Assembly (NCBI RefSeq): GCF_009496005.1
Contig: NZ_WIBF01000006.1
Coordinates: 62,001-126,000 of the forward strand
DNA from: Tritonibacter litoralis
GTDB taxonomy: Bacteria; Pseudomonadota; Alphaproteobacteria; Rhodobacterales; Rhodobacteraceae
DNA: 64,000 nt
Direction of reading: 5' to 3'
The notes beneath the pieces were generated by a model that had not been told where the DNA came from, ran no database searches, and was given only the letters and a program-made list of their open reading frames with translations. A program made the position numbers and the translations under genes. Every line of letters begins with the position of its first letter. The first letter of the stretch is position 1. Below are positions 53,130 through 62,100 of this stretch, piece by piece.

Positions 53130-53744
53130 CTATGGCGCGTGGAGGTCCGGATGGGCGTCCCGAATGGCGGGGATCTGTTCTATGTGCGCCAGAACGCGTC
53201 TGGTTTTGGGATAGGGCGTCAGGTCCACCTCCCAGCGGCGCGCGTTATAGGCCTGCGGCACCAGACAAAGATCCGCCAGCGAAAGGCGGGCGCCGAAACA
53301 GAAATCACCCTCTGCGATCATCGCTTCAAATGCGGCAAGCCCGGGTGGGATGAAATGCTTCATCCAATCTGCCATGGACAGGTTTGGATTTTGCGCGGTG
53401 CCAAAACGCGCCACGCGCAGGTTGCAGACCGGGTGCAGATCCATGGCAATTGCATGGGCCAAGGCGCGCACATGGGCGCGATCAGCTGCGTTTTCCGGCA
53501 ACAGGCCAAGGGCGCGGGTTTCATCCAGATATTCGACAATGGCCAGGGATTGAGTCAGCTGTAACCCGTCGATCTGCAGCACCGGCACCAGCCCTTGCGG
53601 GTTGCGCGCCAGGTGATCGGGGGCGGTCTGGTCACCTTGGACCAGGTCCACCAATGTGCTGGTCCAGGACAGCCCACACAGCCCCAGCGCGATCCGCACC
53701 CGGTAGCTGGCAGAGGATCGCCAGTAGTCAAAAAGATGGATCAT
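53130..53744 (-). CDS. maiA: maleylacetoacetate isomerase-like glutathione S-transferase (zeta class)
   Basis: 204 residues. Zeta-GST signature SSASYRVRIALGLCGL near the start (Ser-Ser for glutathione activation), NPQGLVPVL and QSLAIVEYLDET in the thioredoxin-like half, then the helical half with FCFGARLSLADLCLVPQAYNARRWEVDLTPYP. It isomerises maleylacetoacetate to fumarylacetoacetate in tyrosine or homogentisate breakdown. No homogentisate dioxygenase or hydrolase is nearby, so another glutathione-dependent isomerisation is possible. Four bases separate it from the MarR stop. Confidence 0.82.
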   Translation of the reverse strand: MIHLFDYWRSSASYRVRIALGLCGLSWTSTLVDLVQGDQTAPDHLARNPQGLVPVLQIDGLQLTQSLAIVEYLDETRALGLLPENAADRAHVRALAHAIAMDLHPVCNLRVARFGTAQNPNLSMADWMKHFIPPGLAAFEAMIAEGDFCFGARLSLADLCLVPQAYNARRWEVDLTPYPKTRRVLAHIEQIPAIRDAHPDLHAP

Positions 53745-53747
53745 TTC

Positions 53748-54203
53748 CTATTCCTTGAGCAGCCTGTCCAGACCTGCCTCAAACCCTTCCCGCGTCTCTC
53801 CCAATTGTTCCAGGATCTGATCCTGAAAGGCTTCGGCCAAGGGGAGAAGATCCACCATCATCGCCCGGCCTTTGTCCGTCAGCGCCAGATGCACCAGCCG
53901 CCGGTCACCAGGATTGACGGTTTTGACAACCAGCCCTGCCTCTTCCAACCGGGTGGCGGCGCGGCTGACTTTGGACTTCTCCATCGCCACCCGCGCTTCG
54001 ATGTCACGGATCGAGACCCCGTCAGATTGGGTCAGATGCACCAGCACCCGCCAGTCCGGGATCGAAATGCCAAAATGGCTGCGGTATTGCCGCGCCAGCA
54101 GTTCCGACAGCTTCTGAGCCGCCACCGCAAGGCGGTAGGGGGTAAAGTTCTCCAGATCAAAATCTTCAAGGATCTGGGTCGGATCAACGGGAGTGTTAGT
54201 CAT
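53748..54203 (-). CDS. MarR-family transcriptional regulator
   Basis: 151 residues from ATG 54203; longer in-frame starts at 54302 and 54359 are less likely for family length, though no start has a strong ribosome-binding site. Winged helix-turn-helix: DWRVLVHLTQSDGVSIRDIEARVAMEKSKVSRAATRLEEAGLVVKTVNPGDRRLVHLALTDKGRAMM. MarR proteins sense aromatic or oxidising compounds and repress nearby genes. Position directly before the GST gene suggests that GST is its target, with the Fe-ADH gene possibly included. Confidence 0.87.
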   Translation of the reverse strand: MTNTPVDPTQILEDFDLENFTPYRLAVAAQKLSELLARQYRSHFGISIPDWRVLVHLTQSDGVSIRDIEARVAMEKSKVSRAATRLEEAGLVVKTVNPGDRRLVHLALTDKGRAMMVDLLPLAEAFQDQILEQLGETREGFEAGLDRLLKE

Positions 54204-54493
54204 AAAGGGGTCGAGCCTGGCATTGGAGTAAGGGAACAGATTGATTTCACCCGCGGCCGGGCTGGGTTGCAAGTCCTCATTAACAGGTTTCAAAATATTC
54301 ATTGCATGCGCAACAAATAACTTATCCCCATTGCAATTGCAATAATCATCAAAGCCCATCCAAACCAGCGCAGAATTGGCCTGTTGAGGTGAATTGGCGA
54401 TTGCAGGAGCGGGAGGCGTAGCGCAGAACAGATGCCAGTCTGTGTCCCTGGCCTGGGTGGCCCCTGCGGCCCGTTAATTGATCGGAGGTTTCC

Positions 54494-56137
54494 TTGAACA
54501 TCCTGTTTGTCATGTATGATCAGCTGCGGTTCGACTACCTCAGCTGCGCAGGTCATCCCACATTGCAGACCCCTCATTTTGACCGTGTGGCTAAAATGGG
54601 CGTGCGATTTACCAAGGCCTATGTGCAATCTCCGATCTGTGGCGCGTCACGGATGAGCTATTACACCGGGCGCTATGTTTCCTCGCACGGGGCGCAGTGG
54701 AACGGGTTTCCGTTGCGTGTGGGAGAGATCACGCTGGGGGATCACCTGCGCCAAGCGGGCATGGCCTGTTGGTTGCTGGGCAAGACCCATATGAAAGCCG
54801 ATGCCAAAGGGATGGCGCGGCTGGGATTGTCGCCCGACAGCGTGATTGGCGCGCGCCAAGCGGAATGTGGATTTGACGCCTGGGCGCGCGATGACGGGCT
54901 GTGGGGACAAGGGCCGGATGGGTTTTATGACGCAAAACGCTCGCCCTATAATGAATATCTGAAATCCAAAGGCTATGACGGCGAAAACCCTTGGGCAGAT
55001 TACGCCAATGCCGGTGTCGAGGGCGATCAGATGGCAAGCGGCTGGATGTTTGAAAACGCCGACAAACCCGCCAATATCCGCGAAGAAGACAGTGAGACCC
55101 CCTGGCTGACATCGCAGGCGATCGACTTTATCAACCAGGCCAAAGGTCCGTGGTGTGCGCATGTGTCATTTATCAAACCGCACTGGCCTTATATTGTGCC
55201 TGCCCCCTATCACGCGATGTATGGCACCGAGGACATCCAACCGGTGCAGCGGGACGACCGGGAATTGGAAAACCCGCATCCCGTTCTGGCCGCCTATCAC
55301 GACATCAAAGTGGCCGATGCCTTTCGCAAACAAGAGGTGCGCGACAAGGTGATCCCGGCCTATATGGGGCTGATCAAACAATGTGACGATCAGCTGGGCC
55401 GTCTGCTGGACCACCTTGAGGCCACGGATCGGATGAAGGACACGATGATTGTCCTGACCTCGGATCATGGGGATTACCTGGGCGACCACTGGCTGGGAGA
55501 GAAGGATTTCTTCCATGAGGCCTCGGTCAAGGTGCCCATGATCATCTATGATCCGCGCGCCGAGGCCGACGCCACCCGCGGCAGCACCTGTGACGCGCTG
55601 GTCGAAGCCATTGATGTGGCGGCAACCTGTGTGGATGCCGCCGGCGGCGATGTCGCCGATCACATATTGGAAGGGCGGTCGCTGCTGCCCTGGCTGCATG
55701 GCAAATGCCCAAAAAACTGGCGTCAGGTGGTGATCAGCGAATATGATTATTCCGCGACCCCAAGGGCGGCAGCCCTGGGTGTATGCCCGCGGGACGCGCG
55801 GATGTTCATGGTGTTTGACGGGCGCTGGAAGCTGATCCATTTCGAGGGGGGCTTCCGCCCGATGTTGTTTGATCTGCAATGCGATCCGGATGAGTTTGTG
55901 GATCTGGGCGATGACCCCGCCTATGCAGGCGAAATTGCCGTTATGTATGAACATCTTGCGGCCTGGGGGCGGCGGATGTCGCAGCGGGTGACCATGTCGG
56001 ATGCGGATATTGACGCCAATCGCGGCCGGTCGGCGCGCAAGGGGATCCTGCCGTTTCTGGTGGATGGCAGCGAAGTTCCGGACGCGCTGACCGAGAAATA
56101 TCGGGGTCCAGTCCGGCAGGATTACACCCCGGATTGA
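54494..56137 (+). CDS. sulfatase/alkaline-phosphatase-superfamily hydrolase
   Basis: 547 residues from TTG 54494; CGGAGG sits five bases upstream, so the rare start is supported. Type I sulfatase fold: metal-binding YDQLRFDYLSCAGHP, the CxxxR active-site motif CGASRMSYYTGR in which Cys would become formylglycine, GKTHM, DDQLGRLLDHLE and LTSDHGDYLGDHWLGEKDFFHEASVKVP. The active site has Ala where classical sulfatases have Pro (CxPxR). It may cleave a sulfate or phosphonate ester; it is cytoplasmic, since no signal peptide is visible. The aldehyde dehydrogenase and sulfite-exporter-type genes downstream suit sulfur-ester use. Confidence 0.85.
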   Translation: MNILFVMYDQLRFDYLSCAGHPTLQTPHFDRVAKMGVRFTKAYVQSPICGASRMSYYTGRYVSSHGAQWNGFPLRVGEITLGDHLRQAGMACWLLGKTHMKADAKGMARLGLSPDSVIGARQAECGFDAWARDDGLWGQGPDGFYDAKRSPYNEYLKSKGYDGENPWADYANAGVEGDQMASGWMFENADKPANIREEDSETPWLTSQAIDFINQAKGPWCAHVSFIKPHWPYIVPAPYHAMYGTEDIQPVQRDDRELENPHPVLAAYHDIKVADAFRKQEVRDKVIPAYMGLIKQCDDQLGRLLDHLEATDRMKDTMIVLTSDHGDYLGDHWLGEKDFFHEASVKVPMIIYDPRAEADATRGSTCDALVEAIDVAATCVDAAGGDVADHILEGRSLLPWLHGKCPKNWRQVVISEYDYSATPRAAALGVCPRDARMFMVFDGRWKLIHFEGGFRPMLFDLQCDPDEFVDLGDDPAYAGEIAVMYEHLAAWGRRMSQRVTMSDADIDANRGRSARKGILPFLVDGSEVPDALTEKYRGPVRQDYTPD

Positions 56138-56246
56138 TGGGGCTCGCGTCCAGTTTGGATCTATTTTCTGGGTGCATTGGCCCTACTCTGTCCGGGCGAT
56201 GCGTTCATATGAAGGAGCAAATCTGAACAAGAAGCGAGTCCCTCCT

Positions 56247-57743
56247 ATGGCACAGCCCAACGCCCCTTTGTCTTTTGCCACCGCCGATGATGTGATCACC
56301 GCCTATACCCAGGTGAACCTGGTCGGTGGGGCCCGCGTGGCCAGTGCCGCAGCGCTGGATGTGAAAAACCCGGCCACCGGCGCAGTTCTGGGTAAAGCTG
56401 CCGCCAGCAACGCCGAAGAAACCGAAGCCGCCGTCGCCACCGCCAAAGCGGCTCAGGCCGGTTGGGCTGCGATTCCCGCCCGCACCCGCGGCAAGATGGT
56501 CGCCGAAGCCGCCCGCGCTGTGGCCGCACAATCCGAGATGATCGCCCAGGTTCTGGCGCGTGAGACCGGCAAGGCGATCCGCACCGAATGCCGGGGGGAG
56601 ATCACTGTAGCCGCGGATATCCTGGAATTCTACGGCGCGCTTGGTTCCGAGCTGAAGGGGCAGACCGTACCGTTTAACCCACGCATGATGACCACCACCA
56701 CGCTGGAGCCGCTGGGTGTTGTCGCCGCGATCCTGCCGTGGAACGTGCCGCTGGTTCTGGGGGCGCTGAAAATCGGCCCGGCGCTGGTTGCGGGCAATAC
56801 TGTTGTGGTCAAAGCCTCGGAAGAAGCGCCTTTTGCCACCTTCCTGATGGCCGAGATCATGACCCAATACCTGCCTGCGGGCGTGTTGAACGTCATCAAT
56901 GGTGACGGCAAGACCTGCGGCACTGCGCTGACCCACCACGAGGATGTGGCCAAGATCACCTTTACCGGGTCGGAAGCCGTGGGCGAGGCGATTTATAAGG
57001 TGGCCGCCAGCCGCATTATCCCGGCCTCGCTGGAACTGGGTGGCAAATCGCCGATGATCATCTGCGCCGATGCGGATCTGGACAAGGCGGTGGCCGGCGC
57101 GATTTCCGGCATGCGGTTCACCCGTCAGGGCCAAAGCTGCACCGCGGCCAGCCGGATCTATGTGCATGATGATCTGTTTGACAGCTTTATGGAGAAACTG
57201 GGCACCGAACTGGAGAAGCTGGTGATTGGTGATCCGCTGGATGAGTCCACCGATGTGGGCACCGTGATCAACCAGAAACAGATGGATGTGATCCAGGGCT
57301 TTGTGGCTCAGGCCGAAGCCACCGAAGGGGCTGATATCCGCCGCTTTGGCGCGCTGCCCGAAGGTGGTGATCTGGCGCCGGATCTGTTCATGCAGCCGAC
57401 CCTCTTGCTGGGTCTGCCTGAGGATCACCCCTGCGTCACCCAAGAGATCTTTGGCCCTGTGGCCGCAATCCAGCGCTGGTCCGATTATGAGGACGTTATT
57501 GCCCGCGCCAATGGCACCCATTATGGGCTGGCGGCCTCGGTCTGGACCAAGGATCTGTCGACCGCGCTGGACAGCACGTCACGCCTGAATGCAGGCTATG
57601 TGCAGGTGAACCAGAACCTGACCATCCAGCCCAACGTCTCTTACGGCGGATTTGGCCGGTCTGGCTTGGGCAAGGAAGCCTCGCTTGAGGCGATGGTGGA
57701 GCATTTCACCCGCTCCAAGACCATTGTGATCAACTTCGATTAA
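56247..57743 (+). CDS. NAD-dependent aldehyde dehydrogenase
   Basis: 498 residues if started at ATG 56247 (frame also opens at 56172 and 56199). ALDH superfamily: PWNVPLVLGALKIGPALVAGNTVVVKASEEAP, FTGSEAVGEAIYKVAA, LELGGKSPMIICADADLDKAV with catalytic Glu, FTRQGQSCTAASRIYVHDD with catalytic Cys, EIFGPVAAIQRW. Oxidises an aldehyde to the acid. Position between a sulfatase and a TauE/SafE-type exporter suggests a sulfonate or sulfate-ester-derived aldehyde, but this is context only. Confidence 0.92.
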   Translation: MAQPNAPLSFATADDVITAYTQVNLVGGARVASAAALDVKNPATGAVLGKAAASNAEETEAAVATAKAAQAGWAAIPARTRGKMVAEAARAVAAQSEMIAQVLARETGKAIRTECRGEITVAADILEFYGALGSELKGQTVPFNPRMMTTTTLEPLGVVAAILPWNVPLVLGALKIGPALVAGNTVVVKASEEAPFATFLMAEIMTQYLPAGVLNVINGDGKTCGTALTHHEDVAKITFTGSEAVGEAIYKVAASRIIPASLELGGKSPMIICADADLDKAVAGAISGMRFTRQGQSCTAASRIYVHDDLFDSFMEKLGTELEKLVIGDPLDESTDVGTVINQKQMDVIQGFVAQAEATEGADIRRFGALPEGGDLAPDLFMQPTLLLGLPEDHPCVTQEIFGPVAAIQRWSDYEDVIARANGTHYGLAASVWTKDLSTALDSTSRLNAGYVQVNQNLTIQPNVSYGGFGRSGLGKEASLEAMVEHFTRSKTIVINFD

Positions 57744-57752
57744 GGCCCAGAT

Positions 57753-58484
57753 ATGGATCATGTGATTTTATTGTCCGCAGCGAGTTTCGCTGCGGGCTTT
57801 TTGCGTGGGGTGACCGGATTTGGTTTTGCCCTTGCGGCCGTGCCGATCTACAGCCTGATCGTCTCGCCGATATATGCGGTGCTGATGGCGCAGATCCTGC
57901 AGGTGGCAGCAGCGCCCGTGGATCTGGTGCAGAACCGCCGTCACATTGATCGTCAGGCGCTGGGGCGGCTGGTGATCGGCTCGGTTCCCGGTGTTGTCAT
58001 TGGCGCGCTGATCGCCACCCAGCTGTCGCCGGATCTGTTGCGTCTGGTGATTGCGGCGCTTGTGTTGTTAGGGCTATTTGCGCTGATGGCCAAGGTCACC
58101 CTGCCGGACGGGCGTGGACCTGCGCTGATTGCCGGGAGCTGTTCCGGGCTATTGGCCGGGCTTGCGGCGATGCCGGGGCCACCTGCGGTGGCCTATTTCC
58201 TGGGACGCGGGGCCGACAAACAGGTGAGCCGGGCGTCCTTGCTGATCTTCTTTGCCTTTACGGCCACAGTCGCCCTTGGGTTTGTGGCGGCGACATCGGA
58301 TGTGTTGAGCTGGAACATCGGCCTGAGCGCGGCGCTGTCTTTTCCTGCGATGATGGCAGGCAGCTGGGGCGGAACTTGGGTGTTTCAGCGCTTGGGCGAT
58401 GGCTCCTATCGCAAGGCGGCCTTGGGCGTGTTGCTGCTGTCGGCGCTGATGACCGGTGGCAAAGGGCTGATGGGCCTGTTGTAA
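57753..58484 (+). CDS. TSUP (TauE/SafE) family anion exporter
   Basis: 243 residues, ATG 57753, nine bases after the ALDH stop. About seven membrane helices; the family opening FAAGFLRGVTGFGFALAAVPIYSLI and the repeat GSVPGVVIGALIATQLSPDLLRLVIAALVLLGLFAL. TSUP proteins export sulfite, sulfoacetate or related anions made during sulfonate breakdown. Its tight spacing to the ALDH gene and the sulfatase before it make sulfite release the most natural idea. A perfect terminator follows. Confidence 0.87.
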   Translation: MDHVILLSAASFAAGFLRGVTGFGFALAAVPIYSLIVSPIYAVLMAQILQVAAAPVDLVQNRRHIDRQALGRLVIGSVPGVVIGALIATQLSPDLLRLVIAALVLLGLFALMAKVTLPDGRGPALIAGSCSGLLAGLAAMPGPPAVAYFLGRGADKQVSRASLLIFFAFTATVALGFVAATSDVLSWNIGLSAALSFPAMMAGSWGGTWVFQRLGDGSYRKAALGVLLLSALMTGGKGLMGLL

Positions 58485-58506
58485 GTCATCTCTGTTGTTA
58501 AATGGA

Positions 58507-58532
58507 AAAGGGTCGGCATTTGCCGACCCTTT
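58507..58532 (+). terminator. rho-independent terminator after the TSUP gene
   Basis: AAAGGGTCGGCA, two-base loop, TGCCGACCCTTT; 22 bases after the TSUP stop. Likely acts also on the opposing tauC transcript, as the A-rich left arm reads as T on the minus strand. Confidence 0.85.
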
Positions 58533-58590
58533 ACAGTTTGAGGAAGGGGCTGAGGCGCCCCTTCCCGGTTGGGATATGCCGCACTCAGGG

Positions 58591-58679
58591 GCGACCTTGT
58601 TCTTGTTGGAGGTTGGAAAGGTCAGGAGCGACCTTTTCCTGTTTGGGGGTTGGAAAGGTCAGGAACGACCTTTCCAAGG
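58591..58679. repeat. 37-bp tandem repeat overlapping the 3' end of tauC
   Basis: Two full units (58591-58627 and 58628-58664) starting gcgacctt and ending ggttggaaaggtcagga, then a partial third. The second unit's end and the partial copy encode the last residues and stop of the permease gene on the minus strand; the ggaaaggtc / gacctttcc elements also pair as hairpins. Confidence 0.75.
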
Positions 58680-59921
58680 AACCAAGATGGTTTCAGCCCG
58701 GCGCATCAGAATGTCGATGCCAAAGCCGATGAGACCGATGATCACAATACCCATGATCACAATGTCGGTGGCCTGGAACTTGGAGGCGGCTACGATCATC
58801 TTGCCTGCACCTTTCTCAGCCGCAACCAGTTCGGCGGCAACCACGGTACCCCAGCAGACGCCCATGGCGACACGGGCACCGGTGAAGATTTCCGGCAGCG
58901 AGTTCGGCACGATCACATGGCGCAGCACTTGCCATTTGGAGGCCCCGAGGGAATAGGCGGCCTGCACTTTGGTGATGTTGACACCAGAGACACCCGCGCG
59001 CGCGGCGATGATCATCACCCAGAGCGCAGCCAGGAACAAAAGCACCACTTTGCCGTTTTCGCCAATGCCGAACCAGATGATGACCAGCGGGATCAGCGCC
59101 AGAGGCGGCACCGGGCGCATGAATTCCACGATGGGATCAAACCAGCCGCGGGCCCAGCCCGAAAGCCCCATGGCATAGCCCAGGGGAACCCCGATCAGCG
59201 TGCCCAGGACAAAGCCTGCAAAGACGCGCCAGAGGGACCAGCCGACGTGTTCGAACAGGGCGGCGTTCTGGTAGCCGTTTGAGGCGATCTCAACCAATCG
59301 AGAAACCACATCTTCTGGGGGCGGCATCCAGATCGGCTCCATCTGGAGACCGGGATTGGGGGAGAAGTTCAGCGAGCCTTTGGCGGTCATGGTGACGCTG
59401 CCGTTTGGCACTTTGACCGTTTCACCGGGCGCAATGGCCTGACCTTCGACAGCGGTGGTTTTGGCCCCATCACCATCGTTTCGATGGGCGCGGATCAGAA
59501 CCGAGCGCCAAGCGGCCACGGTTGCCGCATCACCTTGCGCAAAGCCTGTGGCGGCGGGCGCATCCGGCGTGTCGACCTTGGCACCGGTTTCATGCACCAG
59601 CACGTTCACGGTGGCATCAGATGTTTGCCCCGCGTCATTGGTCGAGGTGTAGGTGAAGGAGGTATACCCCACAAACGGTCCCGGCACATGGACCGGCACC
59701 AGTTTTGAGCCCGTGAAGGCTCCCCAGACCAGAAAGACCACCACAAGTGAGACCACCGACGCGGCTCGGTCGGCGCGCACCGCGCTTTCGTCGCCGAAGG
59801 TCACGGTTTTCAGCGAGTTAAAATCGGCCGCTGGCTGCATCGCTGCGCGCACCGTGCGAATGGCAAAATAGGTGCCCGCAAAAAGCGCCACGTAGATAAA
59901 GAGAATGAGTAGACCCGTCAT
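58659..59921 (-). CDS. tauC: taurine-type ABC transporter permease with long periplasmic insert
   Basis: 420 residues, about 140 longer than usual TauC/SsuC. The C-terminal part is a standard permease (about 215-415: VGWSLWRVFAGFVLGTLIGVPLGYAMGLS, FDPIVEFMRPVPPLALIPLVIIWFGIGENGKVVLLFLAALWVMI, AAYSLGASKWQVLRHVIVPNSLPEIFTGARVAMG). The first 200 residues hold two helices and a hydrophilic stretch (VPVHVPGPFVGYTSF through GSVTMTAKGSLNF) likely on the periplasmic side. Its ATG at 59921 directly follows the TauB stop, so the two are coupled. Imports taurine or a like sulfonate. Confidence 0.88.
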   Translation of the reverse strand: MTGLLILFIYVALFAGTYFAIRTVRAAMQPAADFNSLKTVTFGDESAVRADRAASVVSLVVVFLVWGAFTGSKLVPVHVPGPFVGYTSFTYTSTNDAGQTSDATVNVLVHETGAKVDTPDAPAATGFAQGDAATVAAWRSVLIRAHRNDGDGAKTTAVEGQAIAPGETVKVPNGSVTMTAKGSLNFSPNPGLQMEPIWMPPPEDVVSRLVEIASNGYQNAALFEHVGWSLWRVFAGFVLGTLIGVPLGYAMGLSGWARGWFDPIVEFMRPVPPLALIPLVIIWFGIGENGKVVLLFLAALWVMIIAARAGVSGVNITKVQAAYSLGASKWQVLRHVIVPNSLPEIFTGARVAMGVCWGTVVAAELVAAEKGAGKMIVAASKFQATDIVIMGIVIIGLIGFGIDILMRRAETILVPWKGRS

Positions 59922-60722
59922 TTAGCTCTCTGATGCTCCCATGATTTCTTCTTCCATTTCCCAGATCATCTCGAGGATCTCTTTCTTGGTCTCGCCAAAC
60001 AGCGGATCCTCTTTAACGGCGCGCAGATCTGCCCCCACGGCACGGTCTGCAAAGGGAAGGCGGTATTCTTTGAAAATCCGCCCCGGACGAGGGGCCATGA
60101 CCAGAAGCCGTTCACCCAACAAAAGCGCCTCGTCCACCGAGTGCGTGATCAAAATGATGGTCTTGCCCGTCTTCTTCCACAGATCGAGCACAAGGCCCTG
60201 CATCTTTTCCCGTGTCAGCGCATCCAGCGCGCCAAGGGGTTCATCCATCAGGATCACATCGGGATCATTGGCCAGACAGCGCGCCAAAGCCACACGTTGC
60301 TGCATGCCGCCCGAGAGTTCATAGACCGCCTTGTCCTTGAACGCGCGCAGACCCACGGTGTCGAGGAGGTTCTCCACGATGGTGTTGCGCTCAACCTCGG
60401 GCATGCCCTTCATACGGGGGCCAAATTCCACATTGTGGCGCACGCTCATCCACTCAAACAACGCGCCTTTTTGAAACACCATGCCGCGTTCGGCACTGGG
60501 GCCTGTCACCGTATTGCCATTCAGCGATACCTGTCCGGCGGTTGGGGCCAAAAAACCGGCCAAAATATTCAACAGTGTGGATTTCCCGCAACCTGATGGT
60601 CCCAGAACAGACAGGAGTTCACCCTGCTTCAGTTCCAGCCCCACATCCTGGAGGGCTTGCACATGCGATCCATCCGGAAGATCAAACCGCATGGAGACAT
60701 CATTGATACTCAAGGCTCCCAT
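59922..60722 (-). CDS. tauB: taurine-type ABC transporter ATP-binding protein
   Basis: 266 residues from ATG 60722. ABC ATPase: Walker A GPSGCGKSTLL, Q-loop GMVFQKGALFEWMSVRHNVEFGPRMKG, signature ELSGGMQQRVALARCL, Walker B DVILMDEPLGALD, and switch His in ILITHSVDEALLLGERLLVM. Family is the nitrate/sulfonate/taurine group. The stop TAA touches the permease ATG. A hairpin separates it from tauA, and the N-terminus MGALSINDVSMRF fits family length better than the longer frame upstream. Confidence 0.9.
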   Translation of the reverse strand: MGALSINDVSMRFDLPDGSHVQALQDVGLELKQGELLSVLGPSGCGKSTLLNILAGFLAPTAGQVSLNGNTVTGPSAERGMVFQKGALFEWMSVRHNVEFGPRMKGMPEVERNTIVENLLDTVGLRAFKDKAVYELSGGMQQRVALARCLANDPDVILMDEPLGALDALTREKMQGLVLDLWKKTGKTIILITHSVDEALLLGERLLVMAPRPGRIFKEYRLPFADRAVGADLRAVKEDPLFGETKKEILEMIWEMEEEIMGASES

Positions 60723-60760
60723 ATTCGGTGGCCCCCTTTCCCCAACTTCTAATATGACGA

Positions 60761-60784
60761 ACCCGCAGACAGGAGCCTGCGGGT
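60761..60784 (-). promoter_or_regulatory. intercistronic stem-loop between tauA and tauB
   Basis: ACCCGCAG / CTGCGGGT, eight-base loop, lying 18 bases after the tauA stop on the minus strand. Placement just behind a binding-protein gene matches the hairpin after urtA and probably sets unequal expression. Confidence 0.6.
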
Positions 60785-60802
60785 CCATAGGTTTAAATGT
60801 AC

Positions 60803-61786
60803 TTACTTGGCGGCGGTCAAAGGACCTGCGTTGACCGCGTCCACATAGCTTTCGAGCGCGCCATCGATGGAGCCTGCGGTCACAAAGACGTCGGCGACAC
60901 CTTTCATGAAGGTTTGCGCGTTGCCACCCAGCCATTTCTCGGACAGTTGCTCATCCACGGATGGGAAGGAGAAGGTCGAGATGGACGCTTTGGCCGCCTC
61001 GATGTCCATACCGGCTTCGCGGGCGATTTTATCCAGCATCTCGTCTGAATGGCTTTCGTTCCATGTGGCGTTGGCTTCTGCGGTTACGGCCAGGAACTTG
61101 GACACAAGCTCTTCGTTTTCGACAACAAAGTCGGCCGGTGAAGAGGAGACGTCAAAGACCAGGATGCCCAGCTCTTCTTTTTCGGCACCGGTCAGCAGAA
61201 CATTGCCGTGTTCTTTCATGCGAGCCAGACCGCCGCCGAAGCCACAGGCAAAATCAACCGCGCCCTGGGCCAGGGCCGCAGCGCCATCGGTTGGGGCCAT
61301 GTCAACAATATCCAACGAAGCGACATCGACGCCAAAGTGGTCCATCTGGCGCAGGAAACCATAGTGTGCGGCGGTCCCGATCGGAACGGCGACCTTTTTA
61401 CCGGCCAGCTCATCCGCGCTGTCTTTGTCGATCTCAAGCTCGGCCGCCACAACGCAGTTGTCGTTTTCCGAGTAGCTGACAGCCACATCGATGACCTGCA
61501 ATGGCTGCCCGGCAGAGGCCGCAACCACAAATGGCGGCACGCCTTGGGAGATGGAAATCTGCACATCGCCCGATGCCATTGCGGCGGACATGGCGGTGCC
61601 GGTTTCAAAGGCAACCCAGTTGACTTTTACACCCAGAGCTTCGTCATAGGCGCCATCTGCTTTGGCAGCCAGGAACGGCATCGGCCATTCCAGGAAATAG
61701 CCAACAGTCAGCTCCTCGGCGGCTGCGGCATATTGTGCGCTAAGGGCCAGGGCTGTGCCTGCCAGCAGCTTGGTGAATACTTTCAT
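60803..61786 (-). CDS. tauA: taurine-type ABC transporter substrate-binding protein
   Basis: 327 residues. Sec signal peptide MKVFTKLLAGTALALSAQYAAA. NMT1/TauA-type periplasmic binding protein: LTVGYFLEWPMPFLAAKADGAYDEALGVKVNWVAFETGTAMSAAMASGDVQISISQGVPPFVVAASAGQPLQVIDVAVSYSENDNCVVAA, then GKKVAVPIGTAAHYGFLRQMDHFGV. This matches the TauA form I recall from Roseobacter taurine operons. First gene of tauABC, with TauR divergently placed upstream; taurine is the likely substrate, a related sulfonate cannot be excluded. Confidence 0.87.
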   Translation of the reverse strand: MKVFTKLLAGTALALSAQYAAAAEELTVGYFLEWPMPFLAAKADGAYDEALGVKVNWVAFETGTAMSAAMASGDVQISISQGVPPFVVAASAGQPLQVIDVAVSYSENDNCVVAAELEIDKDSADELAGKKVAVPIGTAAHYGFLRQMDHFGVDVASLDIVDMAPTDGAAALAQGAVDFACGFGGGLARMKEHGNVLLTGAEKEELGILVFDVSSSPADFVVENEELVSKFLAVTAEANATWNESHSDEMLDKIAREAGMDIEAAKASISTFSFPSVDEQLSEKWLGGNAQTFMKGVADVFVTAGSIDGALESYVDAVNAGPLTAAK

Positions 61787-62100
61787 CTTACTCTCCTTGT
61801 CTGGACATCTACGGGACTAACCCGCGCTCGGGGCCTTGAGGAGCCCACTTTTTTGTGATTCAGCCACAGGGGCGAACGTGTGGTCAATAAGGCGTGCTCT
61901 GATGGGTGGGGACAACAAAAGAGCCACGTTGGATTCATCTCTGGTGGTATTTTGGATCTAAGAAATATCGCAAATGCCTAGTTTTTCATCAGTTTCGAAG
62001 CTGGCTTTACCACAATTACGGGCGTTGCCTGGGCTGGCTTGTCTCTGGTCACCAGCATTGGTAGCTTTAGCGCCAAACCGTCAGTGAGATAGATCCAATC
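61787..62100. promoter_or_regulatory. divergent tauA-tauR promoter region with repeated TTGGATCTA-like elements
   Basis: 314 bases, no gene. TTGGATCTAA at 61952-61961 recurs in inverted form at 62089-62098, touching the tauR start codon, and a weaker direct copy TTGGATTCAT lies at 61929-61938. CTGGACATCT at 61801-61810 resembles the CTGGACTTAA element reported for TauR in Rhodobacter. Which, if any, TauR uses is not decided here. Confidence 0.45.

Noticed and set aside
56205-57521. Long open frame (438 residues) on the minus strand
   Set aside because: Antisense to the aldehyde dehydrogenase gene; no recognisable motif.
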